DNA of 64,000 bases, taken from the NCBI GenBank assembly GCA_900313905.1, contig OMTG01000080.1, forward strand, positions 29,208 through 93,207. The letters are read 5' to 3'. Position 1 is the first letter of the stretch; every line of letters begins with the position of its first letter. Under the pieces are notes generated by a model, which was not told the origin of the DNA, did no database searches, and saw only the letters and a program-made list of their open reading frames with translations. A program made the translations under genes and the position numbers. This DNA is from an uncultured Actinomycetes bacterium (GTDB lineage Bacteria > Actinomycetota > Coriobacteriia > Coriobacteriales > Atopobiaceae). Positions 1 through 7,082 of this stretch are shown one piece after another.

Positions 1-28
1 TATTGCTTTTGATGGCAGCGACGTTCAT
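1..28 (-). CDS. Start of an unidentified protein, cut by window edge
   Basis: An ATG on the minus strand at 28-26 opens a frame reading MNVAAIKSN that runs off the window. It begins two bases after the stop codon of the XRE regulator (31-234), so the two are almost certainly co-transcribed and translationally coupled. In many Gram-positive genomes a tiny XRE regulator of this type is followed by a small membrane protein, but nine residues are too few to assign a family here. Confidence 0.45.
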
Positions 29-30
29 GG

Positions 31-234
31 CTATCCTTCCAGGTCCGAGAAGTCGAACACGTCTTCTATCGCCAGACCAAAGTAGTGGGCAAGCTTGTAT
101 GCCAGGACGAGGCTCGCGGTGTACTTCTCATTCTCGATAGCGATGATGGTCTGCCTCGTGACCCCCATGGCGGAAGCGAGGTCGGCCTGGCTGAGGCCTC
201 TCTGCTTGCGGAGCTCTCTCACCTTCGTCCTCAT
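31..234 (-). CDS. Small XRE/Cro-family transcriptional regulator
   Basis: This 67-residue protein is essentially one helix-turn-helix domain. Residues about 3-60 match the Cro/CI fold: a conserved RELRKQRGLSQADLA first part, the recognition helix around VTRQTIIAIENEKY, and a LAxxFGLxIEDVF tail. It has no ligand or dimerisation domain, as in the YgzD/YozG-like stand-alone regulators. A strong ribosome-binding site (GAGGAGGG) lies about 2-8 bases before the ATG at 234. The promoter at 282-311 is overlaid by repeated GCTTTAC heptamers, which suggests that the protein represses its own transcription. The next gene starts two bases after its stop. The specific signal and targets are unknown. Confidence 0.9.
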   Translation of the reverse strand: MRTKVRELRKQRGLSQADLASAMGVTRQTIIAIENEKYTASLVLAYKLAHYFGLAIEDVFDFSDLEG

Positions 235-258
235 CCGCCCTCCTCTCTGGCTCTGCGG

Positions 259-322
259 GTAAAGCGTGCTTTACATTACCTAGTATAGTCTGCTTTACAT
301 TTATGTGTCAAGTCAGCTTTAC
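259..322 (-). promoter_or_regulatory. Promoter of the XRE operon with phased operator repeats
   Basis: On the minus strand TTGACA (306-311) and TATACT (282-287) are separated by 18 bases, a good sigma-70 type promoter for the XRE gene. The heptamer GCTTTAC (plus-strand sense) occurs at 268-274, 292-298 and 316-322, exactly 24 bases apart. An inverted copy, GTAAAGC at 259-265, makes a palindrome with the first one (GTAAAGCGTGCTTTAC, 259-274). The sites lie upstream of the -35, in the spacer and downstream of the -10, as expected for autorepression. Binding by the XRE protein is inferred. Confidence 0.65.
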
Positions 323-513
323 ATGCCAGCCCATGCACTGGGGATCGAGGACGAGCGCCAAAACCGATATCCTGTCCAGGCAATGTTCTTGAGAAAATAT
401 GGTTGGCAGGACACTGCCAGGCGGCCAAGAATACGATGCCCGCGCAGGATATGGTGCATAACGGAGTCTGCAGGTGCGCCACAAGCCAGCAGGAAACATG
501 CAGCCAGAATGAA

Positions 514-540
514 GAGGCCACCTGCCGGGCAGGTGGCCTC
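514..540 (-). terminator. Hairpin downstream of the patatin gene
   Basis: GAGGCCACCTG (514-524) and CAGGTGGCCTC (530-540) form a perfect 11-bp stem with a 5-base loop, about 70 bases after the stop of the minus-strand patatin gene. The following minus-strand bases (TTCATTCTGG) are only mildly U-rich, so this is a weak intrinsic terminator or a 3'-end stabilising hairpin. Confidence 0.5.
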
Positions 541-608
541 GATTGCCATCTCATGAGGGCCTGAATGTAGCCAATCGGCACTTCGGCACAGAGGGAACTG
601 GATCCCGA

Positions 609-1553
609 TCACTGGGTCGCTGTGTATTGGCGCACCATGCGCGATATGGCATCGACAGCGGCACGCTTGACTGCCGTGAAGGCCGAGGGGCGTGCCGGCT
701 CCCAATCGATGGGATGCTCTGCGATCATCTGGCGGGCTTCTGCGATGACCTGCTCGCCCGTTCCCGCCTGGAAGGCATCATCGCCCGAGACCGGGAGGTT
801 GATGTAGATGTCCGCGGCCTGGGAATAGATGCGGTCAAGCTGGTTGGCGCCGCAGCTCATGGTCTGCTTCGCGATCGACAGTGGCGTCATGTCCGGGATG
901 GGGCGGGCGCTGCGGATCATGCCGACACCGACCACGGCATCGACCATCGAGCGGTCGAAGAGGGGAGTCGGAAGGTTCATGCGGCATCCGCCATCCATGA
1001 AGGTGCGGCCCAGATAGGCCGTCGGCGTGATCACGAGCGGATAGGAGGCCGAGCAGACGACGCACTTCGCGACATCGAGCTTCTCGTCCGAAAGGGTGCG
1101 CCAGCTCCCATTCTCGTCGTGGAAGAGGTCTTCATCGTTCGTGAAGACGCAGAGCTCCCCCGATACCACATCGACTGCGGCCAGGGCGACGGGCATCTTG
1201 AAGTCGGAGAATGTCTCGACGCCCACCTCGGAAAGGACGCCACGGGCGAAGCGCTCCATGATCGACGAATCGATGATGCCATGGGTGCCGATGGAATTCA
1301 GCAGCTTCAGGGGATTCATCTTCAGGATCCCCTCGTCGACGATCTGCTGGTCCATCATAACGAGGAGCTCCTCCATGCGGCGCGATTCGATGCCGGCACC
1401 GACGAGCGATGCCACCAGCGCACCCATCGAGGTGCCTGCCGCCGCTCCGATCTGGATATGGTTGCGTTCCATATCCTCTATGGCGGCCACTTCGGCAAAC
1501 GAGCGGAAGCCTCCGCCGCAGAATGCTGCGCCTACGCCTTTGACCCTGCCCAT
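609..1553 (-). CDS. Patatin-like phospholipase (serine lipid acyl hydrolase)
   Basis: This 314-residue protein shows the patatin catalytic set. The oxyanion-hole loop GGGFRS is at residues 13-18, the nucleophile elbow GTSMG has Ser42, and the DGG motif has Asp187; Ser and Asp form the catalytic dyad. The sequence resembles bacterial RssA/YchK-type patatins, which hydrolyse acyl esters of membrane lipids. There is no signal peptide or membrane segment, so it is predicted to be cytoplasmic. The start is supported by AGGAGGT eight bases upstream of the ATG. It is transcribed divergently from the CDP-alcohol phosphatidyltransferase gene, so both neighbours of that intergenic region touch phospholipid metabolism. 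The physiological substrate cannot be read from the sequence. Confidence 0.88.
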   Translation of the reverse strand: MGRVKGVGAAFCGGGFRSFAEVAAIEDMERNHIQIGAAAGTSMGALVASLVGAGIESRRMEELLVMMDQQIVDEGILKMNPLKLLNSIGTHGIIDSSIMERFARGVLSEVGVETFSDFKMPVALAAVDVVSGELCVFTNDEDLFHDENGSWRTLSDEKLDVAKCVVCSASYPLVITPTAYLGRTFMDGGCRMNLPTPLFDRSMVDAVVGVGMIRSARPIPDMTPLSIAKQTMSCGANQLDRIYSQAADIYINLPVSGDDAFQAGTGEQVIAEARQMIAEHPIDWEPARPSAFTAVKRAAVDAISRMVRQYTATQ

Positions 1554-1685
1554 GAACTACCTCCTGGAGAGAATGTGCGGGACAAGGACAGTATGCCCGA
1601 ATTCCTTCAGGTCAGCCAAGGTGCGGCTGGATTTATGGGGAAGAGCGGTGAAGCTTTGCCACCCCGGCCACTCATTGGGTAGTAT

Positions 1686-1709
1686 GTATCTGTCATAGGT
1701 ATCTGTCAT
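1686..1709. repeat. Direct repeat in a divergent intergenic region
   Basis: The 11-mer GTATCTGTCAT occurs twice, at 1686-1696 and 1699-1709, with a 13-base period. It lies between the divergent patatin gene and the phosphatidyltransferase gene, where a regulatory site would be expected. No matching regulator is identified. Confidence 0.4.
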
Positions 1710-1738
1710 CCACACCGGAACAAGACTTGAGGTGCGTT

Positions 1739-2503
1739 TTGTCTTTAGGCAAGAAACTGGAGCGCCGCGCAAAGGCGCAGGTGGCTCCCGAAGTGCTGGC
1801 ACGGCAGGAATCTGGCGAAGACCTCGGTCCCGTCGGCACGCCCGACAATCCCTCGAACCAGATATGCACGGTCGCCAATCTGATCACGCTCTGCCGCTTC
1901 ATCCTGACGATCGTCTTCCTCATCCTCTTCGTGCAGCATGAGCATCGGGTCGCAGCGCTTGTCTGCTACGCTATTGCCGCCATCACCGACTTCCTTGATG
2001 GACAGGTTGCGCGCAGGACCCAGACCGTCAGCTGGGTCGGCAAGATCTCGGATCCAATCATGGACCGGGTGCTTTTGTTCACGGGCGTCCTGGGCCTTGT
2101 GATCACGGGCGAGCTTCCCCTCTGGGTCGCCATCTTCGTTATTGGCCGCGACCTCTACCTGCTCGGCGGCATGATAGCCCTGCAGAAGTACCGCAAGCGC
2201 CCGGTCGATGTCATCTATATCGGCAAGGTCACGACTGCCCTTCTGATGTTCGGCTTCTGCGACCTCCTCTTGGGCCTGCCGCAGATCTCCGGCCTCGGCA
2301 TCGCCACGGTATCCTGGCTGCCTGGCCTCAACAGCACGAGCGCTCCTCTTGGCATCTTCTTCGTCTATGCCGGAATCATCTGCTCCACGATCACGGCCAT
2401 CATCTATACGAAGGAGGGGCTCCAGATCAAGGCAGAGGCCCTCTCCCATGCAGCTGAAGCTCCCCAGGGCGCCAAGGATAGCCCAGAGGGAAGCGGACGC
2501 TGA
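1739..2503 (+). CDS. CDP-alcohol phosphatidyltransferase family protein
   Basis: This is a membrane enzyme of phospholipid synthesis that transfers a phosphatidyl group from CDP-diacylglycerol to an alcohol. The family signature D-G-x2-A-R-x8-G-x3-D-x3-D is intact, running from LDGQVAR through VGKISDPIMD. Several hydrophobic helices follow. I place the start at the TTG at 1739 because GAGGTG lies 4-5 bases upstream; a TTG at 1727 would add four residues. About 45 polar residues precede the first helix. A second, more canonical PgsA-like paralogue lies at 24356-24952, so this one may use another alcohol (inositol phosphate, glycerol phosphate or a second lipid headgroup) or make cardiolipin. 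Its stop overlaps the next start, which indicates an operon with dacA. Confidence 0.82.
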   Translation: MSLGKKLERRAKAQVAPEVLARQESGEDLGPVGTPDNPSNQICTVANLITLCRFILTIVFLILFVQHEHRVAALVCYAIAAITDFLDGQVARRTQTVSWVGKISDPIMDRVLLFTGVLGLVITGELPLWVAIFVIGRDLYLLGGMIALQKYRKRPVDVIYIGKVTTALLMFGFCDLLLGLPQISGLGIATVSWLPGLNSTSAPLGIFFVYAGIICSTITAIIYTKEGLQIKAEALSHAAEAPQGAKDSPEGSGR

Positions 2504-3894
2504 TGGCAGAGCAGCCGAGACATGCCAGGAGCACGGCCACGCATGTCGGCCGGCATTCCAGCAGTCATCGTCCCGTCCAGAACCAGCATCCAGGCAGCAG
2601 CCATCATCCAGCCCAGGATCCGCATTCGGCCAGGCATGGAAGCCATGTTGCTCCGAAGCCCAAGCGGGTGCGTGGACGATGGCCTGTCCGCTTCATCGCC
2701 ATTGCTGCCATCCTCGTCGTCGCTGCCCTGCTGTTCAGCTGCCTTGCAACGAATCATCCTTCAAGGGATGCAGCTTCGGATCTTGTCGCAGCTGCCGAGA
2801 AGACGACTGCCACGACCCAACAGGTGGGCGCTTCTGCCGCAGCGTCGTCCCCTGCACTCTCCGAAGCGACCTCTGCCATCATCGTGGATGGGGAGGGAAA
2901 CGAGCTCTGGGGCATCAATGAGGACGAAGAGCTGCCCATGGCTTCGATCACGAAGATCATGACGGCGATGGTCGCCATCGATTCCGGCATGGACCTTTCG
3001 GCCACCTATCAGGGAATCGACACCAGCCTCGAGAGCGGCACCGTGGTCGCAGGCTACAGCTCCGCCGACACGCCGACCGGCCTCGAGCTCCTCCGCGTCA
3101 TGCTGGTACCCTCTGCAAACGATGCTGCCGAGAACCTGGCCACCGACGCCGCAGGTAGCCGCGAAGCTTTCATCGAGAAGATGAACGAGAAGGCCCAGGA
3201 AATCGGGATGACGCACACCCATTTCATGAACCCGACCGGGCTTGAAGAGGATGGGCACTATTCATCTGCTGCGGACCTTGCCCTGATGGGGCGCTACGCG
3301 CTCGAGCACTATCCCCTCATAGCGCAGACCATCCGGCTCAGAAGCACGACTGCCACCATAGGTGGCCATGCCAAGACGTTCACGGCGACAGACAGCCTCC
3401 TGCAGATGACGCCCGGCATGCTTGGCATCAAGACCGGATCTGTGGCCTTTGGCACCTCCTTCCTCGGCGCCTATCAGCAGGATGGCACCAGGGTCTACAC
3501 CTGCGTCCTTGGCTGCAGCACCGAGAGCGGCCGCTTTAGGGATACCACCTCCCTCATCGACTGGGCCTTCTCCGATGCCTATGTGCGCAAGGTGTATGCA
3601 TCGAAGAGCATTCCAGTCACGACCGTCAGCTTCTCCGACCATTTCGGCTGGGTCTCGGATGTCTATCCCATCTCATCTGCCATAGGCTATGTATGCCCTG
3701 GCGAGGCTGGGGTAGAACAGACAAGTGTGGTCAGCACTGCGTCCATGGGGCTGCCTGGAAGCCTCTGGGGGACCTCCACCTGGACGCAATCGGGAAGGGC
3801 CGTTGCTGAGGCCGACTATGTGGTCTCAACGCCGCATCCTGAAGCTGCCTCGCTCGAAACCATCCTCTTTCCTCTGGAAGCGCGAATGCGATGA
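2503..3894 (+). CDS. dacA: D-alanyl-D-alanine carboxypeptidase (peptidase S11, PBP5 type)
   Basis: This is a low-molecular-weight penicillin-binding protein that trims the terminal D-alanine of peptidoglycan stem peptides outside the membrane. The three active-site motifs are SITK (Ser148, Lys151), SAN (204-206) and KTG (310-312). It is 463 residues long. A hydrophobic segment at about 62-82 acts as a signal anchor, and it is preceded by an unusual 60-residue His/Ser/Pro-rich, basic cytoplasmic tail. The region after 340 resembles the beta-rich C-terminal domain of PBP5 but lacks an evident amphipathic membrane helix, which fits N-terminal anchoring. The gene overlaps the phosphatidyltransferase gene upstream by one base and the GcvT-like gene downstream by four. 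The paralogue (DacA/DacB/DacF) cannot be resolved. Confidence 0.92.
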   Translation: MAEQPRHARSTATHVGRHSSSHRPVQNQHPGSSHHPAQDPHSARHGSHVAPKPKRVRGRWPVRFIAIAAILVVAALLFSCLATNHPSRDAASDLVAAAEKTTATTQQVGASAAASSPALSEATSAIIVDGEGNELWGINEDEELPMASITKIMTAMVAIDSGMDLSATYQGIDTSLESGTVVAGYSSADTPTGLELLRVMLVPSANDAAENLATDAAGSREAFIEKMNEKAQEIGMTHTHFMNPTGLEEDGHYSSAADLALMGRYALEHYPLIAQTIRLRSTTATIGGHAKTFTATDSLLQMTPGMLGIKTGSVAFGTSFLGAYQQDGTRVYTCVLGCSTESGRFRDTTSLIDWAFSDAYVRKVYASKSIPVTTVSFSDHFGWVSDVYPISSAIGYVCPGEAGVEQTSVVSTASMGLPGSLWGTSTWTQSGRAVAEADYVVSTPHPEAASLETILFPLEARMR

Positions 3895-4760
3895 CATGGA
3901 ACAAGAATGCAGAAGGACAGCCAGCGATCCCGCTTGAGGCGGAGCATCTCCTGCTCGGGGCGCTCATGGGATGCCTCGAAGAGGAAGGCATGGCCGTCCC
4001 TCTCAGCTATGGGAACGAAGCGGGCGAGTACAGCAGCCTGAAGGATGGCTGCGGCCTCGCCGACCTTTCGGGGCTGTACTGTGCGCGCATCGGCGGTGCC
4101 CCTGCCGCAGCCTTCGCCGAAGCTGCCTTTGCGGGAAAGAAGCTCGATGTAGGGGAGTGCGCTTTCGAGCCTGCCTTCATGGGCGATGGACGCGTCTGCT
4201 CAATCCCGCTCATCGCCCGCACCGGCGATGAGGAATATGTCCTCTGGGATGCGACGGCCTCTGCTGACATGCTCTGCGCCTGGCTCTCCTTCCTCGCGAA
4301 CATCGAGCAGGATGGCTACCGCCCCTATGAGGGGCTCGAGCTCGAGGACGCCAGCGAAAGCCTGGTGCCGCTCGTCCTCTGGGGTGGCCCTGCCTCTGCC
4401 ATCATCCGCGACTATGTGGATGCAGATGAGAAGCTTCCGCAGGAAGGCCATATCAAGGATGTGGCGCTTGACGGGCATATACCAAGCCTTGTCGCCTCGG
4501 TGCGTCTCGATGGGAAGCCCTGTCTGCTCCTTCTGGTGGATCCGCATTATGCCCAGATCGTCTGGCGGAGCCTACTTTCCTTCAAGACCGTGACGCCAAC
4601 CGGACAGCGGGCACTGCGGACCCTGGCCACGCAGTCATTGCCGTGGCTCGCTTCGCTTGATGAGGCAATGCCCCATGCGATGGATGCGGACGAGCTCAGC
4701 TCGGCTGGCCTTATTCGTGCAAGCCACGATTTCATCGGAGCACGTGCTCTGGCACAATGA
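3891..4760 (+). CDS. GcvT/YgfZ-like folate-binding domain protein
   Basis: This 289-residue protein resembles the aminomethyltransferase folate-binding domain. Near residues 40-80 it has YGNEAGEYSSLKDGCGLADLSG followed by an IGG-x-A-A-F segment, which parallels the N-terminal part of GcvT and of YgfZ-like proteins. It then has the GDEEYVLWDATASADML strand-helix typical of that fold. It is shorter than glycine-cleavage T protein (about 360 residues), and no other glycine-cleavage gene (gcvP, gcvH) is nearby. A stand-alone role in folate-dependent repair or methyl transfer is therefore more likely than glycine cleavage. Substrate and catalytic residues are not identified. The gene overlaps dacA by 4 bp (ATGA). 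Confidence 0.6.
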   Translation: MTWNKNAEGQPAIPLEAEHLLLGALMGCLEEEGMAVPLSYGNEAGEYSSLKDGCGLADLSGLYCARIGGAPAAAFAEAAFAGKKLDVGECAFEPAFMGDGRVCSIPLIARTGDEEYVLWDATASADMLCAWLSFLANIEQDGYRPYEGLELEDASESLVPLVLWGGPASAIIRDYVDADEKLPQEGHIKDVALDGHIPSLVASVRLDGKPCLLLLVDPHYAQIVWRSLLSFKTVTPTGQRALRTLATQSLPWLASLDEAMPHAMDADELSSAGLIRASHDFIGARALAQ

Positions 4761-4781
4761 GCATCGATACGGAGGGATTCC

Positions 4782-5162
4782 ATGAAGTACGCCATCAATG
4801 CGCACGAGGTGCCCAACGCCTATGGTTCCTGCTCGCAGGGAACGAAAGCAGGCCGCTTCGTCTTCATCTCCGGCCAGCTCCCTGTCTCTGATGAGAATCC
4901 AGACAAGCTGGTTGCAGACGATATCACAGCCCAGACGAACCGCGTCATCGACCTGATCGAGGAGCTGCTCGCTGAGTGCCCCTGCCACCTCACGGATGTG
5001 GCGCAGACGACCGTCTATCTCGCAAGCCTCGATGACTTCGACGCGATGGATGCGGTCTTCGTGAAGCGTTTTGGCCGGCCGACTCCTGCGCGCTCTGTCG
5101 TCGAGGTGTCGAAACTTCCTCTCGATGCACGGATTGAGATGGACTGCATAGCCTGCAGATAG
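4782..5162 (+). CDS. ridA: RidA/YjgF family enamine/imine deaminase
   Basis: The 126-residue size, the GRFVFISGQLP strand, the long helix around DITAQTNRVIDLIEELL and the C-terminal PARSVVEVSKLP segment identify the RidA (YjgF/UK114) family. Archetypal members hydrolyse reactive enamines released by PLP enzymes such as threonine dehydratase. Arg104 matches the carboxylate-binding Arg105 of RidA. The canonical GPYSQ near the N-terminus is GSCSQ here, so Cys17 takes the place of the conserved Tyr17. This may mark a RidA subgroup with altered substrate use. The ribosome-binding site is GGAGG, seven bases before the ATG. Confidence 0.85.
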   Translation: MKYAINAHEVPNAYGSCSQGTKAGRFVFISGQLPVSDENPDKLVADDITAQTNRVIDLIEELLAECPCHLTDVAQTTVYLASLDDFDAMDAVFVKRFGRPTPARSVVEVSKLPLDARIEMDCIACR

Positions 5163-5208
5163 CGTTAGAATATGAACGATATGAATGCAATGAACGAAGG
5201 AGCTTCCG

Positions 5209-5655
5209 ATGCCTTTCAATAGCGACGACAGGGACACGATGCCATCCGGCGATGAGACCAAGATCTTCCATGTCCCGACTGCCGATACCACAATCCCTGA
5301 CCTTCGCGGCACGGCCATCCATGCTGCACCGACCCTCACCATCGTGAAGGGCCCGAGCTCAGGCGATGTCTTCGAGCTGAACGAGATGGGCGAGGTCACC
5401 CTTGGCCGCGATCCTTCGAACGATGTGTGGCTGAACGATATGACCGTCTCCCGCCATCATGCGGTGATCGATCTGTCCGGCATCGCCTCGGGCGTCGTCA
5501 CGATCAAGGATCTCGGCTCGCTCAATGGCACCTGGGTCGATGGTGCCATCATCAACCAGGCGTATATCAAGGATGGCTCCACCATCCAGATCGGCACCTT
5601 CCGCCTCATCTTCCATGCCAACCGCACGTATTCGAGGATTAAGACTGGGGCTTAG
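5209..5655 (+). CDS. garA: FHA-domain protein of the GarA/OdhI type
   Basis: The protein has 148 residues with a forkhead-associated phosphothreonine-binding domain at about 50-140. The FHA signature residues are visible: LGRDPSNDV, SRHHAVI and GSLNGTWVDG. The N-terminal tail carries DETKIFHV with Thr17 in a T-x-x-F context, comparable to the ETTSVF phospho-switch of mycobacterial GarA and corynebacterial OdhI. In those proteins, phosphorylation of the tail by a Ser/Thr kinase makes it fold onto its own FHA domain and releases metabolic enzymes. Five bases downstream lies an FtsR-like MerR regulator, the conserved actinobacterial garA-ftsR order. The target enzymes in this organism are unknown. 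Confidence 0.82.
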   Translation: MPFNSDDRDTMPSGDETKIFHVPTADTTIPDLRGTAIHAAPTLTIVKGPSSGDVFELNEMGEVTLGRDPSNDVWLNDMTVSRHHAVIDLSGIASGVVTIKDLGSLNGTWVDGAIINQAYIKDGSTIQIGTFRLIFHANRTYSRIKTGA

Positions 5656-5660
5656 CCAGC

Positions 5661-6440
5661 ATGGCAGATGCGGGATATCTGACTATCGGCAAGGTTGTCA
5701 AGAAGCTGCAGCCTGAATATCCGGAGCTCTCCATCTCGAAGGTACGCTACCTTGAGGATGAAGGGCTCCTGACTCCTGCCCGCACACCGGGTGGCTACCG
5801 TCTCTACTCGCAGCGCGATGTGAAGCGCTTGGAGACCATCCTGTATCTCCAGAAGACACGTTTCCTGCCGCTCTCTGTGATCAAGGAAGAGCTGGGCAAG
5901 CATGAGAATGCCTCGAGCGAGGAGCTCGAGCAGGCTCTCACACAGGAGGCACTGGTCCAGAGCGGAGCCGCCACCCTGCCGCAGGACGACGAGGAGACCA
6001 TCAGCAAGCTCCATCCCATCGATAAGATGCCTGAGCTCACCGGAGCTCCCGTGAGCTTCGTACGCCAGCTTGCCGATGCCGGCGTCATCACCCTCAAGAA
6101 GTCACCCCATGGCCGCGATCTCGTGGACGGGAAGGACTTCATGATCATCCGCGCAGCGGAACGCCTCCGCCATTACGGCATCGGCCCGCGCAATCTCCGC
6201 ATGTATGTGATTGCCGCCAACCGTGAGGAAGGCATGTTCGAGCAGGCGCTCGGTACGCTCTATGCCAAGAGGGGAGAGGACCCTTCCGCCTCGGAGCGCA
6301 TCGAATTCGCCCAGGCGACCGACGAGGTGCTCGCACTCACTGATACCATCCGTGACACCTTGATTCGCCGCATGCTAAGCAAGGCTTTCAAGGATCTCGA
6401 TCTGGAATCTGCCCAGACCACAGACCCTGAGCATAAGTAA
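5661..6440 (+). CDS. ftsR: MerR-family regulator, FtsR/Rv1828-like
   Basis: This 259-residue protein has an N-terminal MerR winged helix (residues about 5-80, including YLTIGKVVKKL, ISKVRYLEDEGLLTPART and GGYRLYSQRDVKRLE). Its second half also resembles a MerR-like domain, with VRQLADAGVITLKKSPHGRDLVD and a helical tail. This is the layout of Corynebacterium FtsR and Mycobacterium Rv1828. FtsR activates ftsZ transcription in Corynebacterium. The placement five bases after the garA-like gene matches the actinobacterial gene pair, which supports the assignment. There are no metal-binding cysteines, so a metal-sensing MerR role is unlikely. DNA targets here are not known. Confidence 0.82.
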   Translation: MADAGYLTIGKVVKKLQPEYPELSISKVRYLEDEGLLTPARTPGGYRLYSQRDVKRLETILYLQKTRFLPLSVIKEELGKHENASSEELEQALTQEALVQSGAATLPQDDEETISKLHPIDKMPELTGAPVSFVRQLADAGVITLKKSPHGRDLVDGKDFMIIRAAERLRHYGIGPRNLRMYVIAANREEGMFEQALGTLYAKRGEDPSASERIEFAQATDEVLALTDTIRDTLIRRMLSKAFKDLDLESAQTTDPEHK

Positions 6441-6462
6441 CCATTTTAGGAAAGGACCCATC

Positions 6463-6996
6463 TTGTCAAGCGTGGATTACGAGAGCCTGGTTGTCAGCAT
6501 CCCTGACTATCCTGAGCCGGGCGTCATCTTCAAGGACATCACGCCGCTGTTCGCCGATGCCCAAGGCATGGCTGCCGCCATTGACGATATCGCTGACCAT
6601 TTCATCAACAAGGGCATCACGAAGGTCGTCGGCGCCGAGGCCCGCGGCTTCCTCGTCGGCGCTCCGGTCGCCTATCGCCTCAATGCAGGCTTCGTGCCGG
6701 CACGCAAGCCGGGCAAGCTTCCGCGTGAAGTCTACTCCCAGACCTACGCCCTCGAGTATGGCACGGACGAGCTCCAGATCCACAAGGATGCCCTCACGCC
6801 TGAGGACCATGTCCTGATCGTCGACGACCTCGTCGCAACCGGCGGTACCGCCGTCGCCACCGCCGAGCTGGTCGAGAAGTCTGGCGCCAAGGTCGATGGC
6901 TTCGCCTTCATGCTCGAGCTCACCTATCTCCATCCGCGCGAGGAGATCGCCAAGAAGTACGACGAGGAAGTCTTCACCCTCATCAAGGTCCAGTAG
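6463..6996 (+). CDS. apt: Adenine phosphoribosyltransferase
   Basis: Apt salvages adenine with PRPP to give AMP. The 177-residue length is standard for the family. The PRPP-binding motif VLIVDDLVATGGTAVA, the N-terminal IPDYPEPGVIFKDITPLF and the VGAEARGF segment are all present. The start is the TTG at 6463, preceded by AGGAAAGGA. It follows the MerR gene by 22 bases. A strong intrinsic terminator at 7028-7066 ends the transcript that runs from the phosphatidyltransferase gene to apt. No relA/spoT gene follows apt here, unlike in some Gram-positive genomes. Confidence 0.97.
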   Translation: MSSVDYESLVVSIPDYPEPGVIFKDITPLFADAQGMAAAIDDIADHFINKGITKVVGAEARGFLVGAPVAYRLNAGFVPARKPGKLPREVYSQTYALEYGTDELQIHKDALTPEDHVLIVDDLVATGGTAVATAELVEKSGAKVDGFAFMLELTYLHPREEIAKKYDEEVFTLIKVQ

Positions 6997-7027
6997 TCGT
7001 ATTCTTGAACAAGAAGGACACTGTGGG

Positions 7028-7066
7028 AGCCGCCAGGTCATGTGCCCGGCGGCTTCTTTCTGTTTT
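7028..7066 (+). terminator. Intrinsic terminator after apt
   Basis: AGCCGCC (7028-7034) pairs with GGCGGCT (7048-7054) across a 13-base loop and is followed by TCTTTCTGTTTT. It stands 31 bases after the apt stop. Its position argues that the ClC gene downstream starts at the GTG at 7083 and not at an in-frame TTG at 7005 that would put the terminator inside the coding region. Confidence 0.8.
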
Positions 7067-7082
7067 GGAAGGCAGGACCTTT

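Larger units (their letters stand above)
235..608. other. Intergenic gap between XRE gene and patatin gene
   Basis: Apart from the promoter/operator cluster at 259-322 and a hairpin at 514-540, this 374-base stretch shows no convincing gene. Short frames in it lack recognisable domains or good ribosome-binding sites. The part from 323 to 513 looks like plain spacer. Confidence 0.6.

Noticed and set aside
259..322. Short regularly spaced repeats considered as a CRISPR array
   Set aside because: Repeat units are only 7 bases, three in number, and overlie a promoter; no cas gene is present.
2570..2760. Lipobox at Cys80 of the carboxypeptidase
   Set aside because: The residues before the cysteine (LLFSC) fit a lipobox poorly, and the hydrophobic segment is better explained as an uncleaved anchor.
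7005..7082. TTG at 7005 as start of the ClC gene
   Set aside because: It would place a strong intrinsic terminator inside the coding region; the GTG at 7083 follows the terminator and begins the conserved protein.
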